Below the pieces are notes generated by a model. It was not told where the DNA came from. It saw only the letters and a program-made list of their open reading frames with translations, and did not search any database. A stretch of 64,000 nucleotides of DNA from an uncultured Bryobacteraceae bacterium. Its GTDB lineage: Bacteria > Acidobacteriota > Terriglobia > Bryobacterales > Bryobacteraceae. The stretch covers positions 1 to 64,000 of the forward strand of contig CALDSU010000015.1 of assembly GCA_937924525.1 (NCBI GenBank), read 5' to 3'. Both the position numbers and the translations under genes were made by a program. Shown piece by piece: positions 62,270 to 64,000 of this stretch; positions within the stretch are counted from its first letter, which is position 1; each line of letters opens with the position of its first letter.

Positions 62270-63538
62270 ATGGCTTCCTTGCATCGGGTGTTTTGCTGGT
62301 GGCTGGCGGGAGCGGCAGCCGTTGGGGCGCAGCCGTACGATCTGGTGTTGCGCGGCGGGCACGTCATCGATCCGAAGAACGGCATCGACGCCGTGCGCGA
62401 CGTCGCGATCCGCGGCGGAAAAATCGCGGCGGTGGGCGAGTCGCTCGGCGCCGGCGACAAGACGATCGACGTCCGCGGTTTGTACGTGACCCCGGGGTTG
62501 GTGGATCTGCACGCGCACCTGTTCTGGACGGCGAACAATCACGGCGCCTGGGCGGGTGACCTCAGCGTCCGGCCCGACGACTTCGGTCCCCGCACCGGCT
62601 GCACCACGCTGGTGGACGCCGGCAGTTCCGGCTGGCGCAACTTCGCGGATTTTCATTTCCATGTGATTGGGCGCGCGCGCACGCGCGTGCTGGCGCTCGT
62701 GAATATTGCCGGCTGGGGCATGATTGGCGACGTCGCCGAGCAGGAGGATTTCGATCCGCAAGCGGTCGCGGCCCTGGCGCGAAACTACCCGGACGCCGTC
62801 GTGGGCGTCAAATCGGCCCACTATCAGAAGCCGGGCTGGGAGTCCGTCGACCGCGCGTTGGAAGCCGGACGGCTGGCGGGGATTCCGGTAATGGTCGACT
62901 TCGGCTACTTCCTCCCGGAGCGGCCGTACTACGAACTGGTTACCAGGCGGCTGCGTCCCGGCGATATCAGCACGCACTGTTTTCGCGGCCCCGTGCCGTG
63001 GATTGGTCCCGACGGCAAGCTTTATCCCTATTTGCACGAAGCCCGGAAGCGCGGCGTCATCTTCGATGTCGGCCACGGGGGCGGGAGTTTCGTGTTTCGC
63101 AGCGCGGCGCCGGCCGTGAAACAGGGTTTCTACCCGGACACCATTTCCACGGACCTGCATGCGGGCAGCATGCACGGCGCGATGATCGACCTGCCGACCA
63201 CGATGTCGAAGTTCCTGGCCATGGGCATGCCGCTCGCGGAGGTGATCCGGGCGGTGACGTGGAAGCCGGCGCAGGTGATCGCGCGTCCCGCGTTGGGGCA
63301 TTTGAGCGCCGGCGCGGAAGCGGACATCGCCGTCTGGAACTTGATGCAGGGCGATTTCGGATACGTGGATCACGCCGGAGGCCAGGTGCGCGGACGGCAG
63401 CGCCTGTTCTGCGAACTCACCCTCCGTGCGGGGAGGCTGGTATGGGACTGGAACGGCCGCGCGGGAGACGACTACCGGAAGCTGCCGCCTGATTACGGCA
63501 TCCGGCCGGGAATTGACCGCATTCTGCCGCCCCGCTAA
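62270..63538 (+). CDS. Exported amidohydrolase-family protein
   Basis: 422 residues with a signal peptide ending GAAAVGAQ (about 21). TIM-barrel amidohydrolase: beta-sandwich start LRGGHVIDPKNGID, metal motif VDLHAHLF, a probable carbamylated Lys in VVGVKSAHY, His in ISTHCFRG and DVGHGGGS, and the catalytic Asp in TISTDLHAG. The closest pattern I recall is the deacetylase/dihydroorotase-like group acting on N-acyl amino acids or imides, but the reaction is uncertain. Its 3' end overlaps the convergent quinoprotein gene by about 120 bases. Confidence 0.9.
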   Translation: MASLHRVFCWWLAGAAAVGAQPYDLVLRGGHVIDPKNGIDAVRDVAIRGGKIAAVGESLGAGDKTIDVRGLYVTPGLVDLHAHLFWTANNHGAWAGDLSVRPDDFGPRTGCTTLVDAGSSGWRNFADFHFHVIGRARTRVLALVNIAGWGMIGDVAEQEDFDPQAVAALARNYPDAVVGVKSAHYQKPGWESVDRALEAGRLAGIPVMVDFGYFLPERPYYELVTRRLRPGDISTHCFRGPVPWIGPDGKLYPYLHEARKRGVIFDVGHGGGSFVFRSAAPAVKQGFYPDTISTDLHAGSMHGAMIDLPTTMSKFLAMGMPLAEVIRAVTWKPAQVIARPALGHLSAGAEADIAVWNLMQGDFGYVDHAGGQVRGRQRLFCELTLRAGRLVWDWNGRAGDDYRKLPPDYGIRPGIDRILPPR

Positions 63539-64000
63539 CCAAGCTGGGGGCGTGGAGACTCGTCTGGGCCGGAGCCGGCCGTTGCGGACGCCCGGCGCCC
63601 TTCTTTTTGTCCTCGAACAGCGCGAACGCCACGACATTCGCACCTGCGGTGATGGCGATGTACTGCCGGCCCTGGTAGCTGTACGACATGGGCGACGCCG
63701 AGATCCGCATGCCCATGTTGAAATGCCAGAGCGGCCGGCCGGTGGCGGCGTCCAGCGCGGTGAGAAACCCCTGGTCATCGCCGGCGAACACCAGTCCGCC
63801 CGCGGTGGACAGCAGCCCCGCGCCATACCGCTTGGAGCCCTTCTGTTCGTAGTTCCACTTGAGCTCGCCGGTGAGCGGATCGAGAGCGCGGACGTGCATC
63901 TGCCAGGGCTGCTCAGGGTCTTCAAGGTAGCCCGTGGCCATGAAAGGGAACCCGCCCGGCCGGAACGTGTCGCGGCCTTTGAAGCTGATGCCGCATCCTT
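63417..64000 (-). CDS. PQQ-type quinoprotein dehydrogenase, C-terminal part (partial)
   Basis: About 195 residues, running off the right edge. The visible part includes beta-propeller blades with the tryptophan-docking pattern: LDPLTGELKWNYEQ, and ALDAATGRPLWHFNMG, followed by GRQYIAITAGANVVAFAL, the usual end of membrane-free PQQ alcohol dehydrogenases. After FEDKKKGAG it continues for about 60 residues that resemble no quinoprotein tail and lie antisense to the amidohydrolase. The real stop may have been lost by a point change, or the tail is genuine. Periplasmic alcohol or sugar oxidation is expected. Confidence 0.8.
   Translation of the reverse strand, partial: GCGISFKGRDTFRPGGFPFMATGYLEDPEQPWQMHVRALDPLTGELKWNYEQKGSKRYGAGLLSTAGGLVFAGDDQGFLTALDAATGRPLWHFNMGMRISASPMSYSYQGRQYIAITAGANVVAFALFEDKKKGAGRPQRPAPAQTSLHAPSLVSGAAECGQFPAGCRNQAAASGSRLPRGRSSPIPASPHGG

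Noticed and set aside
60803-63925. A 1,040-codon open frame on the - strand
   Set aside because: Antisense to rlmN, the ion transporter and the amidohydrolase, all with intact motifs. It is long only because the DNA is GC-rich, and its frame differs from the genuine quinoprotein frame.

Overview
The window looks like chromosomal DNA of a GC-rich, Gram-negative soil bacterium, most probably an acidobacterium of the Solibacter/Bryobacter kind. This is an inference from gene content, not from a marker gene. The content includes a very large TonB-dependent receptor with an N-terminal carboxypeptidase-regulatory-like domain, many Gfo/Idh/MocA dehydrogenases and glycosidases carrying twin-arginine signals, PQQ-type sugar dehydrogenases (one fused to cytochrome c), an SBBP beta-propeller protein, a small ECF-sigma/anti-sigma operon, and ordinary housekeeping genes (greA, selA, rpsO, pnp, gpsA, plsY, queG, recG, glnA, rlmN). 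I found no tRNA, rRNA, CRISPR array, insertion sequence or phage gene. Coding density is high and no gene-free stretch exceeds 300 bases.

Layout. 1-1.8 kb: metal-efflux module with a divergent P1B-type ATPase (cut by the window edge), a SmtB-like repressor with an intact alpha-5 zinc site, and a His/Cys-rich protein made of two copies of one motif. 1.8-6.9 kb (minus strand): secreted subtilisin-like protease, greA, a CDP-alcohol phosphatidyltransferase and a POT peptide transporter. 7-16 kb: secreted protein of unknown function, selA, sugar dehydrogenase-cytochrome c fusion, multi-pass membrane protein, DUF4838 protein, OmpA-like lipoprotein. 16.7-25.4 kb: carbohydrate genes (exported Gfo/Idh proteins, GH36-like glycosidase, HpcH/HpaI aldolase, sugar isomerase) plus a membrane-thioredoxin fusion, a VOC protein and a 4-TM protein. 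25.5-29.3 kb: a large secreted SBBP protein whose frame is broken twice. 29.3-31.9 kb: rpsO-pnp with a clear intrinsic terminator.

32-46 kb is mostly minus strand: ECF sigma, anti-sigma and DUF3106 module; gpsA, plsY and thpR; two sugar-related clusters (sialidase-like, YhcH, Gfo/Idh, D-2-hydroxyacid dehydrogenase, rhamnonate-dehydratase-like); queG; ygfZ. 46-52 kb: recG, comF-like, HNH nuclease, glnA, MOSC protein. 52-59 kb: TonB-dependent receptor, sialidase-like protein and GH127 glycosidase, a plausible uptake and degradation set. 59-64 kb: unknown protein with rlmN, an ion transporter, an exported amidohydrolase, and the 3' end of a quinoprotein.

Taken together the accessory genes describe scavenging of plant or microbial polysaccharide. 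Glycosidases, sialidase-like proteins and NAD(P)-type dehydrogenases carry export signals, and nine of these enzymes have a twin-arginine motif, suggesting that much of the sugar chemistry takes place outside the cytoplasm. The most unusual items are that Tat-exported enzyme set, the duplicated His-rich metal protein, the twice-frameshifted repeat protein with a 7-G tract, a possible structured leader RNA ahead of the comF-like gene, and a shared GTGTGTTAT promoter word. I did not find convincing evidence of a wholly new system.
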